Origin: Clostridia bacterium
Lineage (GTDB): Bacteria; Bacillota; Clostridia; Christensenellales; Aristaeellaceae
Direction: 5' to 3'
Length of the DNA stretch: 39,212 nt
NCBI GenBank assembly: GCA_017396845.1
Contig: JAFQKQ010000114.1
Coordinates: 1-39,212, forward strand
Shown here piece by piece: positions 18,663 through 27,304 of the stretch (position 1 is its first letter; the number at the start of each line of letters is the position of its first letter). Below the pieces are notes generated by a model. The model ran no database searches, had not been told where the DNA came from, and saw only the letters and a program-made list of their open reading frames with translations. The position numbers were made by a program, and so were the translations under genes.

Positions 18663-19661
18663 TTATCCGGCAAACCCTGCCAGCGCAAGCAGGCACAAAA
18701 GCGCCGTCATAATATCATACATTGTGACAATCTTGGTTTCAGGAATTCCGCTAAGTTCAAAATGGTGATGAAGGGGCGCCATCCTGAAAAGTCTTCTTCC
18801 GTGCGTACAACGAATATAGAGAACCTGGAGAATATCCGAAATGCTGGAAATCATCATGGCAAAGGCGATGATCGGAAGAATCAGCGTAAGACGGGTAACA
18901 ATCGCAGCGCCGACGAGCGCGCCGCCGACGGCAAAGGAGCCGACGTCGCCCATAATCACGGAGGCCGGATATGTGTTGAACCTCAAAAAGCCCAGAAGCG
19001 CTCCGCAAAGCGCGCCCGAAAAGATGGCTGTGTTATAAAGATCCGCGTCAATTTCGCCGTTGGCGGCGCTTAATGAAAGCGCAATCAGCGCAAAAGTTCC
19101 GAAATCGATCATGGAGCTTCCCGCACAAAGCCCGTCAAGGCCGTCAAGAAGATTTGCGGAATTTACTACGCCCACAATAACTACTACCATGAAGGGAATA
19201 TAGAAAATGCCCAAATTGATTTCATGCTTCGTAAACGGCACCAAAAGCCTGGAGCCGATCATCGGATGGAAATACGCGATCATTGAAATGCCGACGGCAA
19301 ATACGAACTGCGGAAAAAGCTTCTGTTTCGGCGTAAGTCCCTCCGAACGCCTTTTTACCACCTTGATGTAGTCGTCCACAAAGCCGATCAATGCAAACGA
19401 AAGCATGCACAAAAGCTGAATCCAAACAAACTGCCCTTTTGCGCCGGTGTAATCAATAAATATAAGCGATGCGATTACGGAAGCGGCGATAAATACCAGG
19501 CCGCCCATCGTAGTCGTTCCCTGCTTGCCTACATGCGATTTCGGTCCGAAGGGGTTGATGGTCTGCCCCACCTTCAAACGTTTCAGCCACGGAATGATAA
19601 AAGGGCCGACGATCATAGAAAGCGCAAACGAAACCAGAAGGGTAAAAATCAGCTTCTGCAT
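18663..19661 (-). CDS. mraY: Phospho-MurNAc-pentapeptide transferase MraY
   Basis: A 332-residue membrane enzyme that transfers phospho-MurNAc-pentapeptide to undecaprenyl phosphate, making lipid I. It has about ten membrane helices. Visible motifs are GTTTMGGLVF near 49, the aspartate pair in FVDDYIKV, NLLDGLDGLCAG and the MAPLHHHFEL loop near the end. ATG 19661 is 11 nt after GGAGG; an in-frame TTG three codons earlier is too close to that site. It follows murE directly; murF is not between them, unlike the common order. Confidence 0.96.
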   Translation of the reverse strand: MQKLIFTLLVSFALSMIVGPFIIPWLKRLKVGQTINPFGPKSHVGKQGTTTMGGLVFIAASVIASLIFIDYTGAKGQFVWIQLLCMLSFALIGFVDDYIKVVKRRSEGLTPKQKLFPQFVFAVGISMIAYFHPMIGSRLLVPFTKHEINLGIFYIPFMVVVIVGVVNSANLLDGLDGLCAGSSMIDFGTFALIALSLSAANGEIDADLYNTAIFSGALCGALLGFLRFNTYPASVIMGDVGSFAVGGALVGAAIVTRLTLILPIIAFAMMISSISDILQVLYIRCTHGRRLFRMAPLHHHFELSGIPETKIVTMYDIMTALLCLLALAGFAG

Positions 19662-19678
19662 ACTTCTCAATTCCTCCG

Positions 19679-21142
19679 TTACATACCGCCCATAATCTCA
19701 TCCAGCAGCTCCTGCACGATCACTTTCTCATCGAAGGGCTGCTTTTCGCCCATGATCTCCTGATATGTTTCATGACCCTTGCCCGCAAGAACGACCGTAT
19801 CATTCTTTTCGGCGATCGTGAGCGCGTGCCGGATTGCTTCGCGGCGGTTTTCAATGATCACATATTCTCCCTTGGTTTCCCGAATTCCTTCCGTGATCTG
19901 GCTTATGATCTCATTCGGGTCTTCGTTTCTGGGGTTGTCGCTGGTGATAATCGAAAGATCGGCAAGCTCGCCGCCGATTCTGCCCATCACCGGGCGCTTC
20001 AGCCGGTCTCTTCCGCCGCCGCAGCCGAAAAGCGCAATCAGCCTTCCCTTTGTGGTCTGTCTTACGGCTTTGAGTATGTTTTCAAGCGCGTCCGGAGAAT
20101 GAGCATAGTCCAGTATTACCCGGTATTCCGTATGCGTATCAAGCAGCTCTATTCTGCCCGGAACGGCTTTAAGCGATGCAAGACCCTTCTCAATCGCCTC
20201 AGCGCCGATACCGCATGAATCCGCAAGAGACGCCGCCATCATGGCATTGTACACATTGAATATACCCGTGAGCTGCAAAGCTATGTCCATCTCCGCGCGC
20301 TTATGGAAGAACAGCTTGAAAGAAAGTCCGTTTTCGGTGATCTCGATATTCCTTGTATATTGATCTGCTTTTTCCCGAATACCGATCTTGGTGTACTTAA
20401 CTTTTCTTTCCTCCATGGCGTCGCGCACGCGCTCATCGTCCACGTTCACAATCATTTTATCGGCAAGCGAAATGATTTCCAGTTTCGCGGCCAGATAGTT
20501 TTCCATCGTCTTGAAATAATCCAGATGATCCAGCGACAGATTCAAAAAGCCCGCCGCTTCAAATGTAATGCCCGCAACTCTATGCATGGCCAAAGCGTGT
20601 GCGGAAACCTCCATTACCACGTACTCGCACTTTGCATCCGCCATTTTTCTTAAGATTTCCTGGAATTCCACGGGATCCGGCGTGGTTTTTCCGGATTCAT
20701 GCTCTTCATCGCCGATCAAGGTACATACGGTTCCGATGAGTCCCACCTTGTGCCCTGCTTTTTCCAGAATCGATTTTAAGAGAAAGCTCGTTGTAGTCTT
20801 TCCCTTGGTTCCGGTAATTCCGATGATCTTCATTTCTTTGGACGGATCCGAAAAAAAGCGGGATGAAATATAGCTCATGGCAAGCCTTACATTTTCAACC
20901 AGAATCTGAGGGCAGGCAACATTCAGTTCTCTTTCGACAACCAGCGCCTTCGCGCCCTTTTTTACAGCCTCGGGCGCAAAATCATGCGCGTCCATATGCA
21001 TTCCGGGAATGCAGAAAAACAGGCACCCCGGCGTTACCTTTCTGGAATCCGTGCACAGCTGGTTTATTTCCGTTTCACCGTCTCCGATCAGTCGGCAGTT
21101 CACAGGAATATCTTTCATCAAACCGGCGATTTTCATTCGCAT
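19679..21142 (-). CDS. murE: UDP-MurNAc-tripeptide ligase MurE (meso-DAP type)
   Basis: The 487-residue cytoplasmic ligase adds the third stem-peptide residue. The ATP loop is GITGTKGKTTT, followed by GLIGT, TTPDP and MEVSAHAL. The motif SDNPRNEDP carries the DNPR sequence seen in meso-diaminopimelate-adding enzymes, so the peptidoglycan is probably DAP type. The start is uncertain: GGGGG at 21147-21151 serves ATG 21142 (4 nt) or ATG 21136 (10 nt); the first ATG of the frame (21169) lacks a ribosome site. It lies 36 nt after ftsI. Confidence 0.94.
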   Translation of the reverse strand: MRMKIAGLMKDIPVNCRLIGDGETEINQLCTDSRKVTPGCLFFCIPGMHMDAHDFAPEAVKKGAKALVVERELNVACPQILVENVRLAMSYISSRFFSDPSKEMKIIGITGTKGKTTTSFLLKSILEKAGHKVGLIGTVCTLIGDEEHESGKTTPDPVEFQEILRKMADAKCEYVVMEVSAHALAMHRVAGITFEAAGFLNLSLDHLDYFKTMENYLAAKLEIISLADKMIVNVDDERVRDAMEERKVKYTKIGIREKADQYTRNIEITENGLSFKLFFHKRAEMDIALQLTGIFNVYNAMMAASLADSCGIGAEAIEKGLASLKAVPGRIELLDTHTEYRVILDYAHSPDALENILKAVRQTTKGRLIALFGCGGGRDRLKRPVMGRIGGELADLSIITSDNPRNEDPNEIISQITEGIRETKGEYVIIENRREAIRHALTIAEKNDTVVLAGKGHETYQEIMGEKQPFDEKVIVQELLDEIMGGM

Positions 21143-21178
21143 TAAGCCCCCTACATCGAATTCGTCCATTCTTCGGAT

Positions 21179-23308
21179 TTATCCCGGAAGGGCAAAATCC
21201 ACATTTATTTCTGCGCCCGGGAACACTTTCTCCGACGCCTCCGGCGTTTGAGATACGGCGATTCCCGAACCGTTTACCCGCATTGTCAGCCCGTATGACG
21301 CAATTACGCGGTTGGCCTCCATTACGCTCATTCCGACAACATCCGGAACGGACACATATGCATTTTCATCTATCTCAGTATTTCCATCCATATACAGCAT
21401 GACAATCGAACCCTTTGCCATACTGACGCCCGCCTTGGGCAGCTGATCTTTAACGGTCTTTCCGCGCCCGCTCAGGACATAAGTAAATCCCTCCGCCTTC
21501 AGGCGTTTTGACGCGCTTGAAAGCGTCTCACCGGAAACATCCGGAACCGCGTTCATTTGAACCATCCCGTCAGTTCCCGCTTCTCTTTCAATTCCCATAT
21601 GCACAAGCGACTGCCGGAGGATATCCCTTGCAAACGGAGCCGCAGTCACGCTTCCGTAATCCGGATTCATATCTGCCCTGTCCACGATCACAAGCACCGC
21701 AATTTCAGGATCATCCATCGGCGCAAATCCGATAAACGAACCAATATGCGTATCGGATGAAACAACGCCGTCTACATATACCTGCGCCGTTCCCGTCTTT
21801 CCGCCGACGCGGTAGCCCTCGATATATGCATTCTTTCCGCCGCCGTTTTCTACGACGCTTTCCAGCATGCTTCTGAGAATCCCACTGGTCTCGGGTGATA
21901 TCGGATTTGCAACAACTTTGATTTCGCCCTTCTCAACGACATTTCCTTCCAAATCTCGTATCTCTTTGACTACATAAGGCTCCAAAAGGTTGCCCCCGTT
22001 TACAACGGCACATGCCGCCGTCAAAAGCTGCAGAGGCGTTACGGCGATCGACTGCCCGAACCCGATTCGCGCGATGTCCACGCGTTTTACATACTCGCGA
22101 CCGATCACGATTCCGCTGCCCTCGCCCGGTATGTCGGCGCCCGTCTTTCGGCCAAAGCCGAACGCTTCCAGATAATCGTAAAACGTTTCCGTACCCAGGC
22201 GAAGCCCCAATTCCACAAACACGGGATTGCAGGAGTTTTCAAGCGCCTCGGTAAGCGACTGAGCGCCGTGCGGGTTTCCCCAGCATCTGACTCTGCCGCC
22301 CTCTACATAGATACTGCCCGAACAATAAAACCATTCGGACAGATTGGTAAGCTTTTCTTCGATGCAGGCAGCCATCGTAATGATCTTAAACGTGGAACCC
22401 GGCTCGTATGAATCGGCGATCGAGCGGTTTCTCATAAGCTCCGTGAGGCTTTTTACATCGCCTCTGGGCGGATCATTGGGATCGTAATCCGGTTTTGAAA
22501 CCATCGCGAGAATTTCCCCGGTATCCGGATCCATCACAATAATCCTTACGCCCTGCGCACTATTTACCTCCATCGCTTCCCTTGCCGCCTTTTCGGCATA
22601 GGATTGTATCGCCTGATCGATGGTCAAATATACGGTGCAGCCGTCCTTTGACTCGATATAGTCGCCGGAGGAGTTGTTAAGCTCGCGCCCCTTACCGTCG
22701 ATTTCGGAAACCACATATCCGGTTCTTCCGCTGAGATAATTGTTCAGCGACCCTTCAAGCCCCGACTGTCCTACGCCGTCGATGGTGGTAAGTCCCAAAA
22801 GCTGAGAAGCAAACGCGCCGTTTGGATAGTATCTCCGCTTATCCTCTTCAAGGTAGGCTCCGTCAAGCGCGTCTTTCACGCTTTTTTCCCCGTTTGCCAT
22901 CATCAGCTTGATCTGCTGCGCGGTATTTCTGTCAAGCTGTCTTTTGATAATTACACTGCCCTTGGATTTGTCCGACACTTTTTTGTATATTTCGCCTTCG
23001 TCCATATCCAGAAGCGGCGAAAGCAGGCTCGAAAGCATTGACGCATCCGACACCTGCCTGGGGCTTACCGAGAGCGTATATGCCGTTGCGCTCATGGCAA
23101 GCACGCTGCCGTTTCTATCCAGTATTGCGCCGCGCATCGGCTGAATAATCGTTTCACTCGTCCACTGCGCCTGCGCCTTTTCCTGAAGACTCCGAGCCTG
23201 AACTACCTGAAGTACAAAAAGCCTTGAGAACAAAATCAGAAACAGTATGAGAAAGATACCCATCGTAAGCGCCGTGCGCCTTCTGATCACGTTTCCCGTC
23301 GGAACCAT
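21179..23308 (-). CDS. ftsI: Class B penicillin-binding protein (FtsI/PbpB/SpoVD) with two PASTA domains
   Basis: The 709-residue transpeptidase crosslinks septal or cortex peptidoglycan. One membrane helix spans about 14-36, and the PBP dimerisation domain starts near 52 (RGAILDRNG). The transpeptidase domain has S305-TFK, S359-C-N and K504-T-G. Two PASTA repeats follow at about 587-642 and 653-709. B. subtilis division PbpB has two PASTA domains and SpoVD one, so a division role is more likely, although it could serve both as the only such gene here. GGGGAGG lies 7 nt before ATG. It sits between ftsL and murE. Confidence 0.95.
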   Translation of the reverse strand: MVPTGNVIRRRTALTMGIFLILFLILFSRLFVLQVVQARSLQEKAQAQWTSETIIQPMRGAILDRNGSVLAMSATAYTLSVSPRQVSDASMLSSLLSPLLDMDEGEIYKKVSDKSKGSVIIKRQLDRNTAQQIKLMMANGEKSVKDALDGAYLEEDKRRYYPNGAFASQLLGLTTIDGVGQSGLEGSLNNYLSGRTGYVVSEIDGKGRELNNSSGDYIESKDGCTVYLTIDQAIQSYAEKAAREAMEVNSAQGVRIIVMDPDTGEILAMVSKPDYDPNDPPRGDVKSLTELMRNRSIADSYEPGSTFKIITMAACIEEKLTNLSEWFYCSGSIYVEGGRVRCWGNPHGAQSLTEALENSCNPVFVELGLRLGTETFYDYLEAFGFGRKTGADIPGEGSGIVIGREYVKRVDIARIGFGQSIAVTPLQLLTAACAVVNGGNLLEPYVVKEIRDLEGNVVEKGEIKVVANPISPETSGILRSMLESVVENGGGKNAYIEGYRVGGKTGTAQVYVDGVVSSDTHIGSFIGFAPMDDPEIAVLVIVDRADMNPDYGSVTAAPFARDILRQSLVHMGIEREAGTDGMVQMNAVPDVSGETLSSASKRLKAEGFTYVLSGRGKTVKDQLPKAGVSMAKGSIVMLYMDGNTEIDENAYVSVPDVVGMSVMEANRVIASYGLTMRVNGSGIAVSQTPEASEKVFPGAEINVDFALPG

Positions 23309-23340
23309 CCATGCGCCTCCCCGCGTATTAAACGCAAGTA

Positions 23341-23811
23341 TTAACGGCCGCCAATAATCGCCTCCGCCGTCAGAGCGCTGTCATCGGTATCTTTGGGCAC
23401 TGCCGTAAGCACATATATTTTGTTTACATTCGCTTTTTCCATGCCGAGCAGTTCTTCTGACAACGGTATTATTTTATCGCTGCGCGAATTTGAAGCAAGA
23501 TCCACTGCTAGATTATTTATCTTTGCCTCGAGAATTTCGCACTCCTCCTGTATTTTCGTGGTATCCTGCTTTATACTTGCATTCTGAGCCAGCATGCCGA
23601 TGGCAAGCGAAACCGTGAATACCAGTACGATAAACGCCAAATACATAAACGCTTTGCTGAGCAGGCGGCTGTCCGCCGTCCGAGTCTTACTCGTCTCTTC
23701 GAACGGAGGACGATACTGAGGGCGCTTATTCGGTTGTGTGCGGTCTACCCAATGATAGAGATCCGCGTTCCGTCCGGTGATTCGCTTTTGTTCCGTCTGT
23801 ACGCTCCTCAT
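23341..23811 (-). CDS. ftsL: Cell division protein FtsL
   Basis: A 156-residue bitopic protein: a basic cytoplasmic tail of about 55 residues, one membrane helix (AFMYLAFIVLVFTVSLAIGM) and an extracytoplasmic coiled coil with heptad-like spacing (IKQDTTKIQEECEILEAKI). FtsL proteins conserve little sequence, so the call rests on architecture and the position just before ftsI. ATG 23811 is 5 nt after GGGGAGG, better than the ATG six codons upstream. It lies 19 nt after mraZ, where rsmH would normally be. Confidence 0.85.
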   Translation of the reverse strand: MRSVQTEQKRITGRNADLYHWVDRTQPNKRPQYRPPFEETSKTRTADSRLLSKAFMYLAFIVLVFTVSLAIGMLAQNASIKQDTTKIQEECEILEAKINNLAVDLASNSRSDKIIPLSEELLGMEKANVNKIYVLTAVPKDTDDSALTAEAIIGGR

Positions 23812-23830
23812 ATTTTCCTCCCCTTTCATA

Positions 23831-24316
23831 TTACACGTTTACGCCCGTAGTATTCCGCTTGCTGAAATATGTCTCGTATACATAATCCAGCTCCCGATCG
23901 ATAATTTCATCCGGCTCGTACATAAGGCCGTGGTATCTCTCCGGATTCCAGATTTCGAGATAGTCGCCAACGCCGATAAAGCGAATCTCTCTTGCGCCCG
24001 TTAAGTCAAACATTGAGCGCAGCTCCTGCGGTATCAGTATTCGCCCCTGCGAATCCAGATTACAAAGCGTGTATGCGTTTCCCATGAAATGCCTGACCAC
24101 ATTTCTGCCCCGCCGATCAGCGTCGGGTATGCACGCATAGGACTGTACTTTTTTCCTCCAAATGTCATTCGGATATAAAGCGATGGTTCTGAAATCATTA
24201 TTGAGCGCGATCGTAAAATCAACACCCAGCGATTCACGGTAATGCGTCGGAATAAAAACGCGTCCCTTGGGATCGATCGTATGCAAAGCGCTGCCGGTAA
24301 ATGTCTCCATGCTCAC
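23831..24316 (-). CDS. mraZ: Transcriptional regulator MraZ
   Basis: A 161-residue protein with two SpoVT/AbrB-like halves. The first has DPKGRVFIPTHYRE near residue 16 and the second has DSQGRILIPQELR near 90, the duplicated DxxGR motif of MraZ. MraZ forms ring oligomers that bind spaced TGGG boxes upstream of the mra operon and usually repress it. The start is GTG 24316, with GGGGGG about 7 nt upstream; ATG 24310 is possible but 13 nt away. The GTG overlaps the end of a 14-codon leader ORF. The usual next gene, rsmH, is missing. The C-terminal tail beyond about 145 is longer than in many relatives. Confidence 0.94.
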   Translation of the reverse strand: MSMETFTGSALHTIDPKGRVFIPTHYRESLGVDFTIALNNDFRTIALYPNDIWRKKVQSYACIPDADRRGRNVVRHFMGNAYTLCNLDSQGRILIPQELRSMFDLTGAREIRFIGVGDYLEIWNPERYHGLMYEPDEIIDRELDYVYETYFSKRNTTGVNV

Positions 24317-24357
24317 ACTCGATCCCCCCTTTTTTCAAAATCGCGTTCAAATTCCAT
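24313..24357 (-). CDS. 14-codon leader ORF overlapping the mraZ start
   Basis: ATG 24357 follows AGGAGG and an ACTAA spacer, an excellent ribosome site. The frame reads MEFERDFEKRGDRV and then TGA at 24313-24315. Its last codons overlap the mraZ GTG start (GTGTGAGC), so a ribosome ending here could restart on mraZ. Translation is inferred from the site only, and the predicted transcription start lies inside the ribosome site, which may weaken it. Confidence 0.45.
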   Translation of the reverse strand: MEFERDFEKRGDRV

Positions 24358-24369
24358 TTAGTCCTCCTA

Positions 24370-24375
24370 ATTATA
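24370..24375 (-). promoter_or_regulatory. Extended -10 promoter of the mraZ-ftsQ operon
   Basis: The minus strand reads TGGTATAAT, an extended -10. The 17-nt-spaced -35 position (24393-24398, TGGCAA) is weak and coincides with the third TGG of the MraZ-box array, as expected for a promoter under repressor control. The start would fall near 24363, only a few bases before the leader ORF. Confidence 0.65.
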
Positions 24376-24393
24376 CCATTTTGCTCATCAAAT

Positions 24394-24431
24394 TGCCACT
24401 GTACTTTACTTAATTCCCCATATTTTCCCCA
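24394..24431 (-). promoter_or_regulatory. Candidate MraZ boxes
   Basis: The minus strand carries TGGGG at 24427-24431 and 24416-24420, 11 nt apart start to start, and TGGCA at 24394-24398, another 22 nt away. Known MraZ operators are direct repeats of TGGG-type boxes spaced about one helical turn upstream of mraZ. The phasing (11 and 22) places all three on one face of the helix. Confidence 0.6.
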
Positions 24432-24483
24432 ACTTTTTCACGTTAAATTATTGTTAAAGTCGGTTTTTGACGAAAAGACGCAT

Positions 24484-24514
24484 AAAAAAAGCCCCCGGGC
24501 TGCAACCCGAGGGC
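24484..24514 (-). terminator. Terminator of the phosphoesterase operon
   Basis: On the minus strand a 9-bp GC stem (24506-24514 with 24491-24499, one G-U pair) and a 6-nt loop are followed by a run of seven T. It begins 16 nt after the stop at 24531. Confidence 0.92.
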
Positions 24515-24530
24515 AAGTATTCAAGAATGA

Positions 24531-25226
24531 TCAGAATTCATATATGGCTTTGAGCTTGAAGCCCAATCCGTCGCAGGAAACCTGATGATATTCGATGCCG
24601 TCATGTACGCCTCTGAAAGCGCCGTAAAGCGACGGACCGTGAAGATGACCGTAGACCGCATGCGAAACGCCGAATTCCTTCAAAAGGCGCGTCATCTCCG
24701 TGTCCCTTTTTTCGTCGGTCAGTGGAGGATAGTGGAGCATGCAGATCAGAGGAAGATTTTTGTCGATTCTGCGCGCCGCCTCCAGAGAAAGCCTGAGTCT
24801 TGCGCATTCCCTTTCATAGATCTTGATATCGTCCGCCTGCACGCCTTCCGCCGGAAGAATCCAGCCTCTCGTTCCGGCAAACAGCACGTCCCCTACGCGC
24901 AGCGCGTCGTTTTGCAGCGCATATGTACGGCCCGTGAGCGCCTCACGCACGCGGCTGATCGAGTTCCACCAGTAATCATGATTGCCTCTGGTGAGAATCT
25001 TGATTCCCTTAAGCGCGCCGATCGCATCCAAATCGCCTTTCGCGTCCGAAAGGCGCATCGCCCAGCTGATATCGCCGGGAAGCAGCACAACATCGTCGTC
25101 TGTCACTTTCTCGCGCCAATCCTCGCAGATCCGCTCGAAATGCCGCTCCCAGTGCGGTCCGAATATATCCATCGGTTTATCGTCACCGGCCGGAAGATGC
25201 AAGTCTGCAATAGCGAATACTTTCAC
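24531..25226 (-). CDS. Metallophosphoesterase
   Basis: A 231-residue calcineurin-like phosphoesterase with the full motif set: ADLHL near residue 7, LPGDISW near 49, RGNHDYWW near 80, MLHYPP near 163 and YGHLHG near 192. It resembles the predicted phosphohydrolase group COG1768; no substrate is known. The start is GTG, 2 nt after the stop of the zinc-ribbon gene, so the two are translated together. There is no signal peptide. Confidence 0.9.
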   Translation of the reverse strand: MKVFAIADLHLPAGDDKPMDIFGPHWERHFERICEDWREKVTDDDVVLLPGDISWAMRLSDAKGDLDAIGALKGIKILTRGNHDYWWNSISRVREALTGRTYALQNDALRVGDVLFAGTRGWILPAEGVQADDIKIYERECARLRLSLEAARRIDKNLPLICMLHYPPLTDEKRDTEMTRLLKEFGVSHAVYGHLHGPSLYGAFRGVHDGIEYHQVSCDGLGFKLKAIYEF

Positions 25227-25228
25227 GC

Positions 25229-25612
25229 TTATTCCTCGTCTTCTTCGTCGTCAAAGTCCGCATCGTCATCAAAGTCCTCGTCGTCCGCATCGAACGGCGC
25301 ATCGACATCGTCGGGAAGATCGATGTTGATTTCATCCATTGCACTGGGATCGATGTTCAGGTTGGGCTCCTCGGTCGTCATCGGAGAGGAATCGTCGTTC
25401 ACAACGACGGCGCTTCTCCTCTGAAGCTCCTTCAGGCAGTATACGCATACTTCCTGACCCGGCATTACGGGATGCTCGCCGCACTCGGAGCAAAGCTCGA
25501 GCACATCGTCCTGCTCAACTTCACCGCGTACATCGCGCTTGCAAACGGAACAAATCTTCTCGTTCTCGTAAATGTAATTCAGTTCGCACCTGGGGCACTT
25601 AATCAGCTTCAT
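25229..25612 (-). CDS. Zinc-ribbon protein with acidic tail
   Basis: The 127-residue protein begins MKLIKCPRCELNYI and has four CxxC knuckles (CPRC, CSVC, CSEC, CVYC) in its first 60 residues, enough for two zinc sites. The last 40 residues are almost entirely D and E. Such proteins are common in Clostridia with no assigned function; the acidic tail could mimic nucleic acid or bind basic partners, which is speculation. AGGAGG lies 7 nt before ATG. It is the first gene of a two-gene unit with the phosphoesterase. Confidence 0.88.
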   Translation of the reverse strand: MKLIKCPRCELNYIYENEKICSVCKRDVRGEVEQDDVLELCSECGEHPVMPGQEVCVYCLKELQRRSAVVVNDDSSPMTTEEPNLNIDPSAMDEINIDLPDDVDAPFDADDEDFDDDADFDDEEDEE

Positions 25613-25638
25613 TGTCGTTCCTCCTATATATTCAACTA

Positions 25639-25667
25639 AGCATAAGGCATATATTCCCTTGGCTCAA
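25639..25667 (-). promoter_or_regulatory. Possible promoter of the zinc-ribbon/phosphoesterase unit
   Basis: TTGAGC (25662-25667) and TATGCT (25639-25644) on the minus strand with 17 nt between them. Each box matches consensus at four of six bases, so this is a modest candidate. Confidence 0.4.
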
Positions 25668-25681
25668 TTCTTCCAAATCAT

Positions 25682-25711
25682 TTGCGTTTTCCGGCTTCGA
25701 AAGCGTATGAT
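25682..25711 (+). promoter_or_regulatory. Possible promoter of the CAP-domain gene
   Basis: TTGCGT (25682-25687), an 18-nt spacer and TATGAT (25706-25711). It is about 38 nt upstream of the start codon. Moderate match only. Confidence 0.45.
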
Positions 25712-25748
25712 GGTAAAGTACCCGATATACGAAAGGAGCTAATGCCAC

Positions 25749-26228
25749 ATGAGAAAATCCCCAAAAGCAATATCCCTTCTTTTAACCCTTGTTCTTGCCC
25801 TGACTCTTCTTGCGATTCCCCGGCATGCAGACGCGGCAAACGCCTCCTCGCTCGAGATGCAGATGCTTTCTCTTGTGAACGAGGACCGTGCAAGATACGG
25901 CCTTCCTCCGCTCATACTCGATCCAACGCTTTCGGCAATCGCCCGGATCAAGGCGGAGGACATGCTGAATAACGGCTACTTCGCTCACAAGTCCCCAACC
26001 TACGGAAACATGAAAAACATGCTGAAGCAGTTCGGCGTTTCCTATGCGGGCGCAAGCGAAAACATTGCGCGCTCCAGAAGCATCTATCACGCCGAAGCCG
26101 CATTCCTGTCGTCATCCACAGGACACAGGCAGGCGCTTCTCGGCAAAAGCTGGACGCATATCGGCATCGGCGTCGCCGTAACAGAAGCGGGCTTCGTATA
26201 CGTCTCTCAGGTCTTTGTAAGGTACTGA
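25749..26228 (+). CDS. Secreted CAP/SCP-domain protein (YkwD type)
   Basis: The 159-residue product has a Sec signal peptide (basic MRKSPK, hydrophobic LLLTLVLALTLLA, likely cut after HADA). A compact bacterial CAP domain follows: LVNEDRARYGLPPL near 42, FAHKSPTYG near 78, GASENIAR near 100 and a terminal WTHIGIGVAV segment. The conserved His and Glu of the CAP cavity are present. In spore formers such proteins are found in the coat or wall; the biochemical role is unknown. AAAGGAG lies about 10 nt upstream. It is one of few plus-strand genes and has a strong terminator. Confidence 0.92.
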   Translation: MRKSPKAISLLLTLVLALTLLAIPRHADAANASSLEMQMLSLVNEDRARYGLPPLILDPTLSAIARIKAEDMLNNGYFAHKSPTYGNMKNMLKQFGVSYAGASENIARSRSIYHAEAAFLSSSTGHRQALLGKSWTHIGIGVAVTEAGFVYVSQVFVRY

Positions 26229-26261
26229 TGGTTTCATTTTGACGCAAGTTCTATAATACAC

Positions 26262-26300
26262 AAAATGTGCGCTGTGAAAACCCCCCAGCGCACATTTTTT
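26262..26300. terminator. Bidirectional terminator between the CAP gene and the UDG operon
   Basis: A 13-bp perfect stem (26262-26274 with 26286-26298) and an 11-nt loop. T-runs follow on the plus side, and A/T-rich sequence serves the converging minus-strand operon. Confidence 0.9.
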
Positions 26301-26308
26301 CGTTAATT

Positions 26309-27304
26309 TTATAATACTTTTTTGATAAATCGAACGTATCTGCGTTTCTCATGCGTTCCGAGCGCGGAAATCTGCAAATTTGACCGCAAATTGTCCTCCC
26401 GAATGACCGAGCCCTCCGCTTCACGAACGCCCTTTTCAATGCAGGATGAAAGAAAGCCCGATAAAAGGCATACAGTGACGGGCGGTGAAAAACCGTCTCT
26501 TTCCGTAAACACCGTACACGCACGAAGGCGCGACAAAGCGCCCTTCAGCACGATCAGATATCCGAGGCACTTCTCCCCCGAGAAACATAAAAACGAATGC
26601 TTCCGTGAAATCATCGGCCGGATTTTTTCAAGATACCTGTATGTATCGCTTCTCTCTTCCTCTTTTGAGAGCGAAGCGATTGCTTCTTTCCACTTTTCCC
26701 GAAAAATCCCCGGCTTCATGGGAAGCACCGTAAGGCCGAACTTTTCTTTGGAAAAAGACGCGTATTTCTTATATCGATCCGTTTCGGGGATCGTCAATAA
26801 ATATGCATTATCCGCCTCCATCTCCGAAAAGCCGTAATCCTTTAATGCCTCAATACTCCACTCGCTTCCGTTGCCAGTCATCACGCCGCGCCGATTCCCT
26901 GCATCAGTCTCCCCCAGTCCGTGAAAAAAACCGCTTCCGTCGGGCGATACCGGCCCTATTACCTCCACATTTTTCCACTCTCTTTGAAGGGTCATGATTT
27001 TGTCAAGGATCAGGCGCGCAGCTTCCGCGTCCCGATACCCGTCAAACAGCGAAAAGTAGCCGATCCTCTTTCCGGATTTTTCTTTAAAATACTCATCCGA
27101 TCCGGCCAGCGCCCGGAATACAATTTCCCCGTCCCTGTACACCGAAAGATATTTTAAAGGCCCGTTTGCCCGAAGAGGATTGACGGACGGACACGCAAAG
27201 AGCTTTAAATACTTGATCTCCTCCCCGAAATACCCGCAGGCCTTTGAAAGCGAAAAGAAGGCGCGGATCTCGCCCGGCGTATTTGCTTCCCGTATTTCAA
27301 GCAT
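26309..27304 (-). CDS. GNAT-superfamily-like protein (function unknown)
   Basis: A 331-residue soluble protein. Residues about 40-130 resemble the N-terminal half of a group of large GNAT-like proteins: KYLSVYRDGEIVFRALAG, then GKRIGYFSLFDGYRDAEAARLILDK, then VEVIGPVSPDGSGF. The C-terminal half (about 235-325) looks like a second acyltransferase-like lobe. I cannot name a substrate. ATG 27304 follows AAAGGA and overlaps the end of the upstream glycosylase gene by 8 nt, so it is the last gene of that operon. Weak family similarity is all that supports the call. Confidence 0.6.
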   Translation of the reverse strand: MLEIREANTPGEIRAFFSLSKACGYFGEEIKYLKLFACPSVNPLRANGPLKYLSVYRDGEIVFRALAGSDEYFKEKSGKRIGYFSLFDGYRDAEAARLILDKIMTLQREWKNVEVIGPVSPDGSGFFHGLGETDAGNRRGVMTGNGSEWSIEALKDYGFSEMEADNAYLLTIPETDRYKKYASFSKEKFGLTVLPMKPGIFREKWKEAIASLSKEEERSDTYRYLEKIRPMISRKHSFLCFSGEKCLGYLIVLKGALSRLRACTVFTERDGFSPPVTVCLLSGFLSSCIEKGVREAEGSVIREDNLRSNLQISALGTHEKRRYVRFIKKVL

